From contig NZ_JONN01000001.1 in assembly GCF_000711715.1 (NCBI RefSeq), forward strand, positions 1,736,001 to 1,800,000: a stretch of 64,000 nt of DNA, written 5' to 3'. The DNA is from Sphingomonas astaxanthinifaciens DSM 22298 (GTDB lineage Bacteria; Pseudomonadota; Alphaproteobacteria; Sphingomonadales; Sphingomonadaceae). Numbering within the stretch: the stretch's first letter is position 1; every line of letters begins with the position of its first letter. Position numbers and translations under genes: made by a program. Below are positions 1-10,467 of the stretch, piece by piece. A model generated the notes under the pieces. That model was not told the DNA's origin and did no database searches. It worked only from the letters and a program-made list of their open reading frames with translations.

Positions 1-409
1 GGCCGTTGACGCCCTTGCGCAATTCGCCGCGGAGCCGGACCGAGCCCATGTCATATTGCGCGAAGCCGCCCAGCTCGATCGTCGTCTTCACCCGCCCGAT
101 CGGCCGGTCGAGATCCTTGTTCTTGCGGCCGCTGGCGATGTTGGCCGAGGGCCCGAAGGAGAAGCCCCCGCTCTTGACCACGGGGATGCTGATCCCGTCG
201 TCGGGCGCGCCATAACCGAATTCATTGTCGCCCTTGGCGACATCGATGCTGGGCAGCGGGGCGATCTTGATCTCGTCCGAGCCGAGGAACTTGGGCTTGA
301 TCTGCGCGCCCAGCCCGACGCGGACCCGCAGGTCGGGCTTGGCCGTGTCCTCGGCGAAGGCGGCGGCGGGAATCGCGAGGAGCGCGGCGGCAAGGGCGAG
401 ATTCTTCAT
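1..409 (-). CDS. MipA/OmpV family outer-membrane protein (3' end cut by window)
   Basis: Reading leftwards from the ATG at 409, 136 residues are visible before the window edge, with no stop. Residues 1-19 form a signal peptide (MKNLALAAALL...AFA, cleavage before ED). The mature part starts with RVRVGLGAQIKPKFLGSDE and continues with short beta strands and a GYGAPDDGISIPVV stretch, as in MipA/OmpV proteins, which are outer-membrane barrels first described as MltA-interacting scaffolding proteins. Only about half of a usual family member (250-280 aa) is here. The family call rests on the pattern of the N-terminal half; the partner and function in this organism are not shown. Confidence 0.8.
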   Translation of the reverse strand, partial: MKNLALAAALLAIPAAAFAEDTAKPDLRVRVGLGAQIKPKFLGSDEIKIAPLPSIDVAKGDNEFGYGAPDDGISIPVVKSGGFSFGPSANIASGRKNKDLDRPIGRVKTTIELGGFAQYDMGSVRLRGELRKGVNG

Positions 410-485
410 GGCCAGCCGAACCCCCGATGGTGGCGATGGTTGCAGGAGCGTATCGTCCGCGCATCGCGTGCGGCTTGCGCGCCAC

Positions 486-519
486 AAAAAAGCGCCCGCC
501 CCACGAGGGGACGGGCGCT
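486..519 (-). terminator. Intrinsic terminator of the Met/Asn-rich lipoprotein gene
   Basis: Read on the minus strand, a G/C-rich hairpin (GCGCCCGTCCCC, loop near TCGT, GGGGCGGGCGC) is followed by six T residues. It lies about 40 bases after the stop codon of the lipoprotein gene. Confidence 0.85.
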
Positions 520-559
520 CTTGCCGAAGCAGCTGGACCGCGCGGAGCGGCCCTGCGGC

Positions 560-820
560 TTATATGCCGTTGGCGAGATTGGTGTCGGGCGCGTTGGTGT
601 TCATGTCCTGCGCCATCATGTTGGCCTCGGTCGCGCCGTTGGTCATCATGTTGGCGTCGGCGCCGCCCATCATGTTCGAGTCCATCGGGGCCGCCATGTT
701 GGCGTCCATCGACATGTTGTCGGCCGTCATCAGGTTGGCGTCGGCATTGTCGACTTCGGTCTTGCTGCCGCAGGCGGCCAGCGAAAGGGCCGCACCGGCG
801 ACCAGGATCAGAGCACGCAC
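560..820 (-). CDS. Small Met/Asn-rich lipoprotein
   Basis: The product is 86 aa. I chose the GTG at 820 because a GGGAGA ribosome site lies about 7 bases upstream and the signal peptide then starts at once (VRALILVAGA); an in-frame ATG at 856 would add 12 unlikely residues. The lipobox LAAC puts the lipidated cysteine at residue 17. The mature part has no fold I recognise: it is built of degenerate units such as DANMM, SNMM and EANMM, rich in Asp, Asn and Met, and ends in NLANGI. It should be anchored in the cell envelope. It stands alone with its own terminator. The function is unknown; the Met and Asp content could suit metal binding, but that is only a guess. Confidence 0.7.
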   Translation of the reverse strand: MRALILVAGAALSLAACGSKTEVDNADANLMTADNMSMDANMAAPMDSNMMGGADANMMTNGATEANMMAQDMNTNAPDTNLANGI

Positions 821-892
821 GTCATTTCTCCCATTATTGCAGCGGCATGAACGCAAGGCCGCGGGGATGGGTCCCTTGCCCCAAGGTCCAGC

Positions 893-1534
893 TTATCCGC
901 CGGCGGCAATCCGGCGCTCGACCTCGGCGATCAGCCCCTCGACGTTCGCAGGCGGCCCAGCCACGGCCGGATCGGCGTGGCGCGCGATCTGGGCCTTGGT
1001 GAATCGGGCTTTGGGCGCCCGGTCTCCGAAGCGGGGATTGGCGCGGAACAGCCGCTTCATCACTTCCTTGTAGACCTGGTCCTTGTCCCCGTCGCCGAGG
1101 ATGCGCAGCCACGGCTGCGGGCGCACCCATGCACTGACTTCGCTTGCGATCTGGAGGCTGTCGGGCTGCTCTTCCGGGCTGAAGTCGGTCTCGAGATGCG
1201 CGGCGAGGTCGTTCCGACCGATCAGCTCCAGTCCCCTGCGTACCGAACCGACCTCCGCCGCGCTCGCTTCCTCGCGCCATTCGCTGTTCGACCGGCTGTC
1301 GAGTTCACCCGACCAGCGATAGGCCGAGAAGACCGCGACGGCGTCGGGAACCAGTTCGGCCGGCTCGAACAGCGCATCTTCGACGGCATGGTCGACGAAC
1401 ATCGCCAGCGCCTCCGCCAGCGACCAGTCCTGCTTGCTCTCAACCGCACCGCGCGGGACGAGCACCACCGCTAGGCCAGCCGGCAAGTCGGGCACCTCAG
1501 CGGCCTTCTTCCGCCCGAATATCGGCCTCAGCAT
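893..1534 (-). CDS. Hypothetical soluble protein, 213 aa
   Basis: This is an uninterrupted 213-residue frame that starts MLRPIFGRKKAAEVPDLP, with no signal peptide and no membrane segment. It is acidic in the middle and holds an Ala-rich helix (LAEALAMFVDHAVEDALF) and a region with Trp and Arg (WVRPQPWLRILGDGDKDQVY). I do not recognise a family. It lies 24 bases upstream of the end of cysNC on the same strand, so it could be read from the cys transcript, but nothing in its sequence links it to sulfur metabolism. Codon use matches its neighbours, so it is probably a real gene. Confidence 0.6.
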   Translation of the reverse strand: MLRPIFGRKKAAEVPDLPAGLAVVLVPRGAVESKQDWSLAEALAMFVDHAVEDALFEPAELVPDAVAVFSAYRWSGELDSRSNSEWREEASAAEVGSVRRGLELIGRNDLAAHLETDFSPEEQPDSLQIASEVSAWVRPQPWLRILGDGDKDQVYKEVMKRLFRANPRFGDRAPKARFTKAQIARHADPAVAGPPANVEGLIAEVERRIAAGG

Positions 1535-1558
1535 CTTTTCCCCCTCCGTGTCGCCCCG

Positions 1559-3370
1559 TCACTCGCGCCGCAGGAGCAGCGCGACAATGGCTTCGGCCGC
1601 ATCCTCGGCGCTCATGGTCGTGGTGTCGATCCTGAGGTCGGGGCTTTCGGGGGCTTCATAGGGGCTGTCGATCCCGGTGAAGTTCTTGAGCTCGCCCGCG
1701 CGCGCCTTGGCGTAGAGGCCCTTGACGTCGCGCGCCTCGGCCTCGGCCAAGGGAGCGTCGACGAACACCTCGAGGAACTCGCCCGGCGGGAGCATTCGCC
1801 GAACCATCGCCCGCTCGGCACGGAAGGGCGAGATGAAGGCGGTGATCACGATCAGCCCGGCATCGGCCATCAGCCGCGCGACCTCGCCCACCCGGCGGAT
1901 ATTCTCGATCCGGTCGGCCTCGGTGAAGCCGAGGTCGCGGCTCAGCCCGTGGCGCACATTGTCGCCGTCGAGGAGGAAGCTGTGCCGGCCGAGCGCATGC
2001 AGCTTCTTCTCGACCAGATTGGCGATGGTCGACTTGCCCGCGCCGCTAAGGCCGGTCAGCCAGACCACGCACGGCTTCTGCCCCTTCTGCCGGGCATGCG
2101 CCTCGCGGCTGACCTCGATCGCCTGCCAATGGATGTTGCTCGCGCGGCGAAGCGCGAAATGGATCATCCCGCAGGCGACGGTGGCGTTGGTGAGCTTGTC
2201 GATCAGGATGAAGCCGCCGAGCGTTCGGCTCGCCGCATAGGGCTCGAACACGAGCGGCCGGTCGGTCGCGAACTCGACCACCCCGATCGCGTTCAAACCC
2301 AGCGTCTTCGCCGCCAGATGCTCGCCGCTGTCGATGCCGAGCTCATATTTGGGCGGTTGCACGGTGGCGGTGACGCTCTGCGAGGCGAGCTGGAGCCAGT
2401 AGCCGCGACCCGGCAGCAATTCCTCTTCGGCTAGCCAGACGAGGCTCGCCTCGAACTGGTCGGCGACCTCGGGCGGGTGGGCAGCGCCGACGATCACCGA
2501 GCCGCGCCCGCACTCGACCTCGTCGGTCAGGGTGACCGTGACCGACGTCCCCGGCTCGGCGCGCTCGACCTCGCGCTCGCCGACCAGCACCCGGGCGACC
2601 CGGCTGGTCCGGCCCGAGGGCAGCACGCGCACGTCCTGCCCGCGCATCACCTCGCCTGCCGCGACTTGCCCGGAAAAGCCGCGAAAATCCTGGTTGGGCC
2701 GATTGACCCACTGCACCGGCAGGCGAAGCGGCCCGCCGTCCTCGACATCGGCCGGGGCCAGCGCGTCGAGCGCGGCCATCAGGGTCGGCCCTTCGAACCA
2801 GGCGAGGTCCGCCGAGGCTTCGAACACATTCGCCCCCGTCAGCCCCGAGACCGGCAGGGCCTGCTCGATCCCCAGTCCCTCGGCCTCCGCCGCAATTTCG
2901 AGGAACCGGCCTTCGTCGAACCCAATGAGGTCCATCTTGTTGACCGCGAGGAGGAGGTGGCGGACCCCCATCAGCTTGCAGATCGCGGCATGGCGCCGGG
3001 TCTGGGTCAGCACGCCCTTGCGCGCGTCGACCAGCAGCACCGCGGCGTCGGCGGTCGAGGCGCCGGTCGCCATGTTGCGCGTATATTGCTCGTGCCCCGG
3101 GCAGTCGGCGACGATGTAGCGCCGCGTCGCGCTCGAGAAGAAGCGATAGGCGACGTCGATGGTGATGCCCTGCTCGCGCTCGGCGGCGAGGCCGTCGACC
3201 AGCAGGGCGAAGTCGATTGCCTGCCCCTGCGTTCCCACCCTTTTGCTGTCGCTCTCGAGCGCTGCAAGCTGGTCCTCCATCAGCTGCGCGCTGTCGTGGA
3301 GCAGGCGGCCGATCAGGGTCGACTTGCCGTCGTCGACGCTGCCGCAGGTGATGAAGCGCAGGAGGTCCAT
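1559..3370 (-). CDS. cysNC: Bifunctional sulfate adenylyltransferase subunit 1 / adenylylsulfate kinase
   Basis: The 603-aa protein joins two enzymes of sulfate activation. Residues 1 to about 420 are the CysN GTPase, of EF-Tu type: G1 GSVDDGKS (10-17), switch region GITIDV (68-73), DCPGHEQ (89-95) and NKMD (144-147). It couples GTP hydrolysis to formation of adenosine phosphosulfate from ATP and sulfate. From about 425 it is the CysC kinase, which phosphorylates that product to PAPS, with P-loop GLSGAGKS at 440-447 and the DGDNVRHGL motif after it. The start at 3370 overlaps the cysD stop by one base (TGATG), so the two are translationally coupled. Longer upstream reading would run through cysD. 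The fusion is common in alphaproteobacteria. Confidence 0.97.
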   Translation of the reverse strand: MDLLRFITCGSVDDGKSTLIGRLLHDSAQLMEDQLAALESDSKRVGTQGQAIDFALLVDGLAAEREQGITIDVAYRFFSSATRRYIVADCPGHEQYTRNMATGASTADAAVLLVDARKGVLTQTRRHAAICKLMGVRHLLLAVNKMDLIGFDEGRFLEIAAEAEGLGIEQALPVSGLTGANVFEASADLAWFEGPTLMAALDALAPADVEDGGPLRLPVQWVNRPNQDFRGFSGQVAAGEVMRGQDVRVLPSGRTSRVARVLVGEREVERAEPGTSVTVTLTDEVECGRGSVIVGAAHPPEVADQFEASLVWLAEEELLPGRGYWLQLASQSVTATVQPPKYELGIDSGEHLAAKTLGLNAIGVVEFATDRPLVFEPYAASRTLGGFILIDKLTNATVACGMIHFALRRASNIHWQAIEVSREAHARQKGQKPCVVWLTGLSGAGKSTIANLVEKKLHALGRHSFLLDGDNVRHGLSRDLGFTEADRIENIRRVGEVARLMADAGLIVITAFISPFRAERAMVRRMLPPGEFLEVFVDAPLAEAEARDVKGLYAKARAGELKNFTGIDSPYEAPESPDLRIDTTTMSAEDAAEAIVALLLRRE

Positions 3371-4263
3371 CAGAAATAGCCCTCGCGCTTCTTCACTTCC
3401 ATCGAGGCACTTTCGTCGCGGTCGATCACCCGGCCCTGCCGCTCGCTGGTGCGGAGCGCCGCCATCTCGGCCAGCACCTTGTCGAGGCTGTCCGCCTCGC
3501 TCTCCATCGCGCCGGTCAGCGGCCAGCAACCCATGGTCCGGAAGCGCACCCGCCGGGTCACCACTTCCTCGCGCTCGATTCCCGGGAAGCGCGCGGGATC
3601 GTCGACCATCAGCAGGGTCCCGTCGCGCATCACCGTCGGCCGCTCGGCCGCGAGATAGAGCGGCACGATCGGCACCGCCTCGCGGGCGATATAGTCCCAG
3701 ATGTCGCGCTCGGTCCAATTGCTGAGCGGGAAGACGCGGATGCTCTCCCCGGCATGGACCCGCGCATTATAATTGTTCCACAATTCGGGCCGCTGGAGCT
3801 TGGGGTCCCAGCCGCCGCCCTGCCCGCGGAACGAGAAGATCCGCTCCTTCGCCCGCGCCTTCTCCTCGTCGCGCCGCCCGCCCCCGAACGCCGCGTCATA
3901 GCCGCCCGCCTTGAGCGCCTCGCGCAGCGCCTCGGTCAGCATCACCCGCGTATAGGTCGGCGTCGGCGTGTCGAACGGGCTCAGCCCCGCCGCCGCATTG
4001 TGCCAGACCTTGAGATCGAGGCCGTAGCGTGAGGCCATGGCGTCACGATGCGCGAGCATCGCCTGGAAGTCCCAGCCGCTCGCGATGTGCAGGAAGGGAA
4101 AGGGCGGCGGCGCCGGCGCGAAGGCCTTGAGCGCCAGGTGGAGCATGACGCTCGAATCCTTGCCGATCGAATAGAGGAACACCGGCCGCCGGCAGGTCGC
4201 CACCACCTCGCGCAGGATGTGGATGCTCTCGGCTTCGAGCCGGTCGAGATGGGTCAGCGCCAT
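3370..4263 (-). CDS. cysD: Sulfate adenylyltransferase subunit 2
   Basis: The 297-aa protein is the catalytic subunit that makes adenosine 5'-phosphosulfate from sulfate and ATP together with CysN. It belongs to the PAPS reductase-like PP-loop ATP pyrophosphatases: the SIGKDSSV motif lies at residues 32-39, and a [14 protein letters not shown] stretch, typical of CysD, follows. The ATG at 4263 begins [20 protein letters not shown], the usual CysD N-terminus, and an AAGG lies just upstream; frames from 4476 would add about 70 non-family residues. It is the first gene of the cysD-cysNC operon and is divergent from the riboswitch of thiC. No sulfate transporter or cysH is in the window. Confidence 0.96.
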   Translation of the reverse strand: MALTHLDRLEAESIHILREVVATCRRPVFLYSIGKDSSVMLHLALKAFAPAPPPFPFLHIASGWDFQAMLAHRDAMASRYGLDLKVWHNAAAGLSPFDTPTPTYTRVMLTEALREALKAGGYDAAFGGGRRDEEKARAKERIFSFRGQGGGWDPKLQRPELWNNYNARVHAGESIRVFPLSNWTERDIWDYIAREAVPIVPLYLAAERPTVMRDGTLLMVDDPARFPGIEREEVVTRRVRFRTMGCWPLTGAMESEADSLDKVLAEMAALRTSERQGRVIDRDESASMEVKKREGYF

Positions 4264-4327
4264 GGGCCTTGCCTGATGGCGCGACAGACACGCTGGCGCA
4301 ATGGCACGGGCAGGCCTATGCGTGGCC

Positions 4328-6319
<1,992 letters not shown>

Positions 6320-6358
6320 TGACCGGCCGGCCCGGCGCCACGGTCCGGTAGCGCAGGC

Positions 6359-6940
6359 TTGCACGAGCTGCTGATCTTCGTCGGGCTGGTGCTGGGCGCG
6401 AACCTGCTGCCGGCCTTCGGTCCGCCGACCTGGTCGCTGATCGTGCTGACCATGCTCAACACCGATGCGCCCGCGCCGCTGCTGATCGTGCTCGGCGCGA
6501 TCGCGGCGGCGAGCGGCCGGCTGCTCCTTGCCCTCGCCACCCGCGCTCTCGGGGACCGCTTCCTGTCGAAACGCAGCCGCGCCAACCTCGCCGCCGCCCG
6601 CCAGGCGCTCGAGGCGAAGAAGCGCAACGGCATCCTCGCGCTCGGCCTGTTCGCCCTGTCGCCGCTCCCTTCGGCGCAACTGTTCGAAGCCGCCGGCCTC
6701 GCCCGGGTCCGCCTGCTCCCCTTCACCTTCGCCTTCTTCGCCGGGCGGCTGGTCAGCTATTCGCTCTATGCGCTGGCCGCCGATGGCCTGCGCGCGACCA
6801 GCCTCGGCGAGACCTTCAAGCGCGAACTCACCAGCCCGCTCGGAATCGCCCTCCAGCTTGGCATGCTCCTCGGAATCGTCCTGCTGATGCGGGTCGATTG
6901 GGCAAAGCGCCTCAAGCGCTCGGAACCGTCTCGCGACTGA
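6359..6940 (+). CDS. Integral membrane protein, 193 aa
   Basis: The only start that fits the open frame is the TTG at 6359, with a weak site upstream; a stop in the same frame lies at 6320. The product has four or five hydrophobic segments (residues about 3-30, 37-60, 90-105, 115-140 and 160-180) and a basic loop rich in Arg and Lys (RFLSKRSRANLAAARQAL). Two short motifs with Gly and Pro (LLPAFGPPTW and LSPLPSAQLFEAAG) recall the loops of DedA/SNARE-associated (VTT) proteins, but the match is too loose to name it. It lies 39 bases after thiC and may be co-transcribed. Confidence 0.6.
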   Translation: MHELLIFVGLVLGANLLPAFGPPTWSLIVLTMLNTDAPAPLLIVLGAIAAASGRLLLALATRALGDRFLSKRSRANLAAARQALEAKKRNGILALGLFALSPLPSAQLFEAAGLARVRLLPFTFAFFAGRLVSYSLYALAADGLRATSLGETFKRELTSPLGIALQLGMLLGIVLLMRVDWAKRLKRSEPSRD

Positions 6941-7072
6941 CCCGCAAGGGCGAACCGGGAGCCGCATCGAAACCGCCTTCCGCCGCGACCGCAAAAGGCT
7001 ATGGTTCTTGCTCCAGATTAAGGTCGAGTCGCGTCAGGCCGGACACGCGCATCCTTCTCGAAAGGAGCCATC

Positions 7073-7990
7073 ATGTCGTTCCGCGCAGCCTTCGCCTTCC
7101 TCCTTATCTTCGTCACCGCTCCGGCGCTCGCCGCGGTCCCGCCCTATCCCGCCGGCTTCAAGACGCAGGAGATCACCACCAACGGCGTGACGATCCACGT
7201 CCGCGTCGGCGGCCAGGGTCCGGCGGTGGTCCTGATCCATGGTTATGGCGAGACCGGCGACATGTGGGCACCGCTCGCCGCCGACCTCGCCCGCGACCAC
7301 CGCGTCATCGTCCCCGACCTGCGCGGCCTCGGCCTCTCGTCCAAGCCGGCGAGCGGCTACGACAAGAAGACGCAGGCGAGCGACATCACCGGCGTGATGG
7401 ACGCGCTCAAGGTCGAGCGCGCCGACCTCGTCACTCATGACATCGGCAACATGGTCGGCTTCGCGGTCGCCATGCAGAACCCTGAGCGGGTCGGCCGCTT
7501 CGTCCTGATCGACGCGCCTGTCCCCGGCGTCGGCCCGTGGGAGGAGATCCTCAAGAACCCGCTCCTCTGGCACTTCCGCTTCGGCGGCCCCGACATGGAG
7601 CGGCTGGTGAAGGGCCGCGAGCGCATCTACCTCGATCGCTTCTGGAACGAATTCTCCGCCGACCCGCGCAAGTTCGACGAGGCGAGCCGCACCCATTACG
7701 CCCGGCTCTACGCTCTCCCCGGCGCGATGCACGCGGGCTTCGAGCAGTTCCATGCCTTCGACCAAGACGCCATCGACAACCGCGCCTGGCTTGCCGCCAA
7801 GGGCAAGCTGGCCATGCCGGTGCTGGCGCTCGGCGGCGAAAAGAGCTTCGGCACGCAAATGGCCGACGTCATGCGCGCCGCCGCCACCGACGTCACCGGC
7901 GGGATCGTGCCCGCGTCGGGGCACTGGATCATGGAGGAGAATCCGGTGGCGACGACCAGGTTGGTGCGGGCTTATCTGGATCGGCCTTGA
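7073..7990 (+). CDS. Exported alpha/beta hydrolase (epoxide hydrolase / dehalogenase type)
   Basis: The 305-aa product begins with a signal peptide (residues 1-20, ending APALA), so it acts outside the cytoplasm. The fold is an alpha/beta hydrolase: oxyanion loop HGYGE (56-60), DLRGLGLS, and the nucleophile elbow THDIGNMVG with Asp123 in place of Ser. His284 in SGHW is the likely base. An Asp nucleophile is the mark of epoxide hydrolases and haloacetate/haloalkane dehalogenases rather than esterases. The start is supported by AAGGAG eight bases upstream. The substrate cannot be read from the sequence. The 298 bases after it hold only weak hairpins and no gene I can support. Confidence 0.88.
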   Translation: MSFRAAFAFLLIFVTAPALAAVPPYPAGFKTQEITTNGVTIHVRVGGQGPAVVLIHGYGETGDMWAPLAADLARDHRVIVPDLRGLGLSSKPASGYDKKTQASDITGVMDALKVERADLVTHDIGNMVGFAVAMQNPERVGRFVLIDAPVPGVGPWEEILKNPLLWHFRFGGPDMERLVKGRERIYLDRFWNEFSADPRKFDEASRTHYARLYALPGAMHAGFEQFHAFDQDAIDNRAWLAAKGKLAMPVLALGGEKSFGTQMADVMRAAATDVTGGIVPASGHWIMEENPVATTRLVRAYLDRP

Positions 7991-8288
7991 GAAATCTCAT
8001 CCCGACAAGCTTGCGGTCCGCGGCCTCCCGACACAGGCCGTCACTCGGCATCCGTCCTCCGGCACTCCCATCCGGCTCGCCGGCGGGTAGGCGGCGGCCC
8101 GGCGGCCGTCGGCCTTGGCCGCCTCGATCTCCTTGAAGACGTTCGGTCAAGGCTCGCCCGCCGCCAGAAGCGGCGAGGGGAAGGTCAGCTTGTGTGGCGC
8201 CGCCAACCATCACAGCTTCTCGGGCCCATTCCCCCCGCCCACCGGTTACCCTCCTGCACACGCCCCGCCCATCACCCGGACCCAGCCC

Positions 8289-8573
8289 ATGACCCCTCGC
8301 TCCGCCGCGCAGTTTACCCGCCTCTGGCTCGACAGCGCGCTGCTGATGGGCGAGGCGGCCGCCGTCGTCTCGCTCCGCACCTTCGCGATGATGCAGGGCG
8401 GCCCCAAGGCCAAGCGCGAGGCCGACCGGATGGTGACGGAGAAGGTCGCGGCAGGGGTCGAGCTCGCGACCACCCTCGCCTCGGGCCGCGTCCGCACCCC
8501 GCAGGGGGCCGCGCGCGCCGCGGTGCGAGTCGCGGGGAAGAGGGTCCGGGCCAACCGCAAGCGGCTCGGCTGA
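8289..8573 (+). CDS. Small hypothetical protein, 94 aa
   Basis: The ATG at 8289 gives MTPRSAAQFTRLWLDSALLMGEAAAV, followed by an amphipathic helix and a strongly basic C-terminus (RVAGKRVRANRKRLG). There is no signal peptide. The start inside the longer open frame is chosen because upstream residues are low-complexity Pro/Arg. The helical first half with a basic tail looks faintly like a phasin or other granule-associated protein, but I cannot name the family. It could instead be a DNA- or RNA-binding small protein. Confidence 0.5.
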   Translation: MTPRSAAQFTRLWLDSALLMGEAAAVVSLRTFAMMQGGPKAKREADRMVTEKVAAGVELATTLASGRVRTPQGAARAAVRVAGKRVRANRKRLG

Positions 8574-8618
8574 CCAAGCCCCTTCACTAGTAGGATTTCG
8601 CATGATCTAAGCTGGTGG

Positions 8619-8948
8619 ATGCGCGACTCGTTCACTTCTCCATCCGGCCCGCGAACCGCACCCATCGGCTGGACGCCCGAGCGCCAGTGCCTCTTCCTTT
8701 CGACCCTCGACCGGACCCGCAGCGCCACGCTGGCCGCCAGGGCCGCGGGGCTCAGCCGGGAGAGCGCCTATCGCTGCCGCAAGCGCGATCCGGGCGGGCT
8801 GTTCGCCTTGATGTGGGACGAGATCATGGCCCGCACGGCGGTCAACGGGGTCACGGTGCGTGACCTTCGGCGTGACCCGCCTATGGCCAGCTTTTCCCTT
8901 CGCCGGGCGGTGGAAAGCGGGTCACTCGGCGCCGCGCGGACCCGGTGA
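8619..8948 (+). CDS. Short helix-turn-helix protein, possibly a shortened relic
   Basis: The 109-aa product has a recognisable head, GWTPERQCLFLSTLDRTRS, followed by a helix-turn-helix (LAARAAGLSRESAYRCRKRD) and FALMWDEIM. Proteins with this order of motifs (WTP.RQ, AA...G.SR.SAYRLR, F...WD) are frequent in sphingomonads and are usually longer (about 150-220 aa), with more conserved sequence after the WD. Here the sequence loses that pattern after about residue 75, so this copy may be shortened by a frameshift or be decaying. It would bind DNA if active. Its target is unknown. Confidence 0.55.
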   Translation: MRDSFTSPSGPRTAPIGWTPERQCLFLSTLDRTRSATLAARAAGLSRESAYRCRKRDPGGLFALMWDEIMARTAVNGVTVRDLRRDPPMASFSLRRAVESGSLGAARTR

Positions 8949-9129
8949 CCTTCGTGATTGCTGAGACCGCGTCTGAACTGGCCTGTCCCGGCCCGTTCCT
9001 GACCCGCCGACAACGGCGCGTTTCACTGGCGTTCACAAGCGACGAACCGAGTGCGCAGGGGCGTCGGTTCAGGCAACGGACCGATACCGCCGACCATTGT
9101 TCCTTCACCCAATCGAAGGAGTATGCGTC

Positions 9130-9537
9130 ATGACCCATCGCCTGATCCTCGGCCTTGCCGGCGCCGCCGCGGCGCTCGTCGCCGTGACCCCGGCCGCCGC
9201 CCAGCAGTGGCGCTGGAACGAGGGCAACTGGCGCACCGTCGGCACCGCCCGCGTCGATGGCCGCGACACCGACACGATTGCGCTTCCGGGCTTCACCCGC
9301 CAGCGCGAGGTGCGGGTCTGCGCGCTGAACGCGCCGCTGCGTCTGCGCGCCTTCGACATCCGCTTCGCCAATGGCGGTCGCCAGGACGTGAATACGCGTG
9401 CCGTGCTCAACGCGGGCACCTGTACGCGGGCGGTGAACCTGCGCGGCAATCGCCGCGACATCGCCAGCGTCCGCCTGCGCTACGAGCCCGTCGCCTATCG
9501 CGCCAACCGCCCGGTGGTCCGAGTCCAGGTCCGCTAG
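9130..9537 (+). CDS. Small secreted protein, DUF2541-like
   Basis: The ATG at 9130 has an ideal AAGGAG eight bases upstream, and gives a signal peptide (MTHRLILGLAGAAAALVAVTPAAAQ, cut near residue 24). The mature part of about 110 residues is a single beta-rich domain: NWRTVGTARVDGRDTDTIALPG, then RLRAFDIRFANGGRQDV and NLRGNRRDIASVRLRYEP. This series (an LG/VG strand, a DTI strand, FxNG, LxGxxRxI) resembles DUF2541 periplasmic proteins, whose function is unknown. Two cysteines (in RVCALN and AGTCTRA) could form a disulfide. It stands alone and converges on the DUF427 gene. Confidence 0.7.
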   Translation: MTHRLILGLAGAAAALVAVTPAAAQQWRWNEGNWRTVGTARVDGRDTDTIALPGFTRQREVRVCALNAPLRLRAFDIRFANGGRQDVNTRAVLNAGTCTRAVNLRGNRRDIASVRLRYEPVAYRANRPVVRVQVR

Positions 9538-9555
9538 GGCATCGCTTCCATGGGT

Positions 9556-9577
9556 CCCCGCCGGCTCGCCGGTGGGG
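9556..9577. terminator. Strong hairpin between two convergent genes
   Basis: CCCCGCCGGC and GCCGGTGGGG pair over ten bases (one G-U) with a very short loop. It lies between the stop of the secreted protein gene and the stop of the DUF427 gene, and can form in RNA from either strand. No T-run follows on either side, so it may act as a Rho-dependent or RNA-stabilising hairpin rather than a classical terminator. Confidence 0.4.
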
Positions 9578-9579
9578 TC

Positions 9580-9864
9580 TCAGTCCCGAACCTCGACGCC
9601 CTTCCAGAAGGCGACCCGGCCGGCGATCTCCTTGGCGGCGGGCTTGGGGTCGGGATAATACCAGGCGGCGTCGCGGTTCTCCGCCCCGTTCGCCGCAATG
9701 GTGAAGTAATGCGCAGTGCCCTTCCACGGGCAGATGGAGGTGGTGCTGCTGTCGCGAAGCACCGCATCGTCGATCGCGGCGCGGGGGAAATAGGCATTGC
9801 CCTCCACCCGCACGATATCGTCGCTTTTCGCGATCAGCGTGTCGTTCCACCAGGCTTCGGCCAT
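9580..9864 (-). CDS. DUF427 domain protein
   Basis: The 94-aa product covers one complete DUF427 domain: MAEAWWNDTLIAKSDDIVRV, then VEGNAYFP, a KGTAHYFTI strand (WKG-x-A-x-Y), AAWYYPDPKPAAKEIAGRVAFW and a final VEV. These are the family's fixed positions. DUF427 proteins are small, beta-rich and cytoplasmic; their biochemical role is not established. The length is normal and there is no export signal. Confidence 0.93.
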   Translation of the reverse strand: MAEAWWNDTLIAKSDDIVRVEGNAYFPRAAIDDAVLRDSSTTSICPWKGTAHYFTIAANGAENRDAAWYYPDPKPAAKEIAGRVAFWKGVEVRD

Positions 9865-9900
9865 CTCATCCTCCCTGTCTCGCGGGCGGCCGCTGTCTCG

Positions 9901-10467
9901 TCAGCTGCCGAGCCGCATGAACAATGCGACGACATAGATGGTGATCACCGCCGCCATTCCCAGCGCCATCGCTTCGTGGACCCGGCGCCGGGCGGTGACG
10001 AGGCCGGTCAGCCCGAACAGGATGAACACCCCGTGGAAGGCGAAATTCTCGGGCAGCGGAAGGCGGCCCTCGAGCTGCCACTCGCGCAGGATGCTCGAGG
10101 CGACGGTGACGGTGAACAGGCCGAACAGCGCCCGCCGCTCGCGCCAGTAATGGGAGTCGAGGTCGAGCTCTGCGTCGGGCGGCACGTCGGGGAGGACGAT
10201 CGCCGCGCTCATGTAGATGAGCCCGCTGGTCACCAGCGTCACCAGGAAGTCGGGAAAGGTCCAGTCGTCGTGGCGGGCGAGGCCAAAGCTCGCCCACCAG
10301 TGCTGCGCGACCATCAGCAGGATCAGCACCGACCACAGGATCGGCACCCAGTAGAAGCGGACCCGTCCCCGCGACAGGATCAGCGCGCGATAGCCCTGCA
10401 GCACCTGCTGGACGGCAAGCCCGAGGATGATCGACAGCAGGACCGAGAGATAGGCGAAGGCGTCCAT
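9901..10467 (-). CDS. Multi-pass membrane protein, 188 aa
   Basis: From the ATG at 10467 the product begins MDAFAYLSVLLSIILGLAVQQVLQGY and shows five hydrophobic segments (about residues 5-25, 42-60, 75-95, 120-140 and 155-180) separated by short polar loops such as PDVPPDAELDLDSHYWRERR. The start overlaps the stop of the upstream gene by one base (TGATG), so the two are made together. I do not recognise the family. The pair lacks transporter or kinase motifs; a two-subunit membrane complex is possible but not shown. Confidence 0.65.
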   Translation of the reverse strand: MDAFAYLSVLLSIILGLAVQQVLQGYRALILSRGRVRFYWVPILWSVLILLMVAQHWWASFGLARHDDWTFPDFLVTLVTSGLIYMSAAIVLPDVPPDAELDLDSHYWRERRALFGLFTVTVASSILREWQLEGRLPLPENFAFHGVFILFGLTGLVTARRRVHEAMALGMAAVITIYVVALFMRLGS

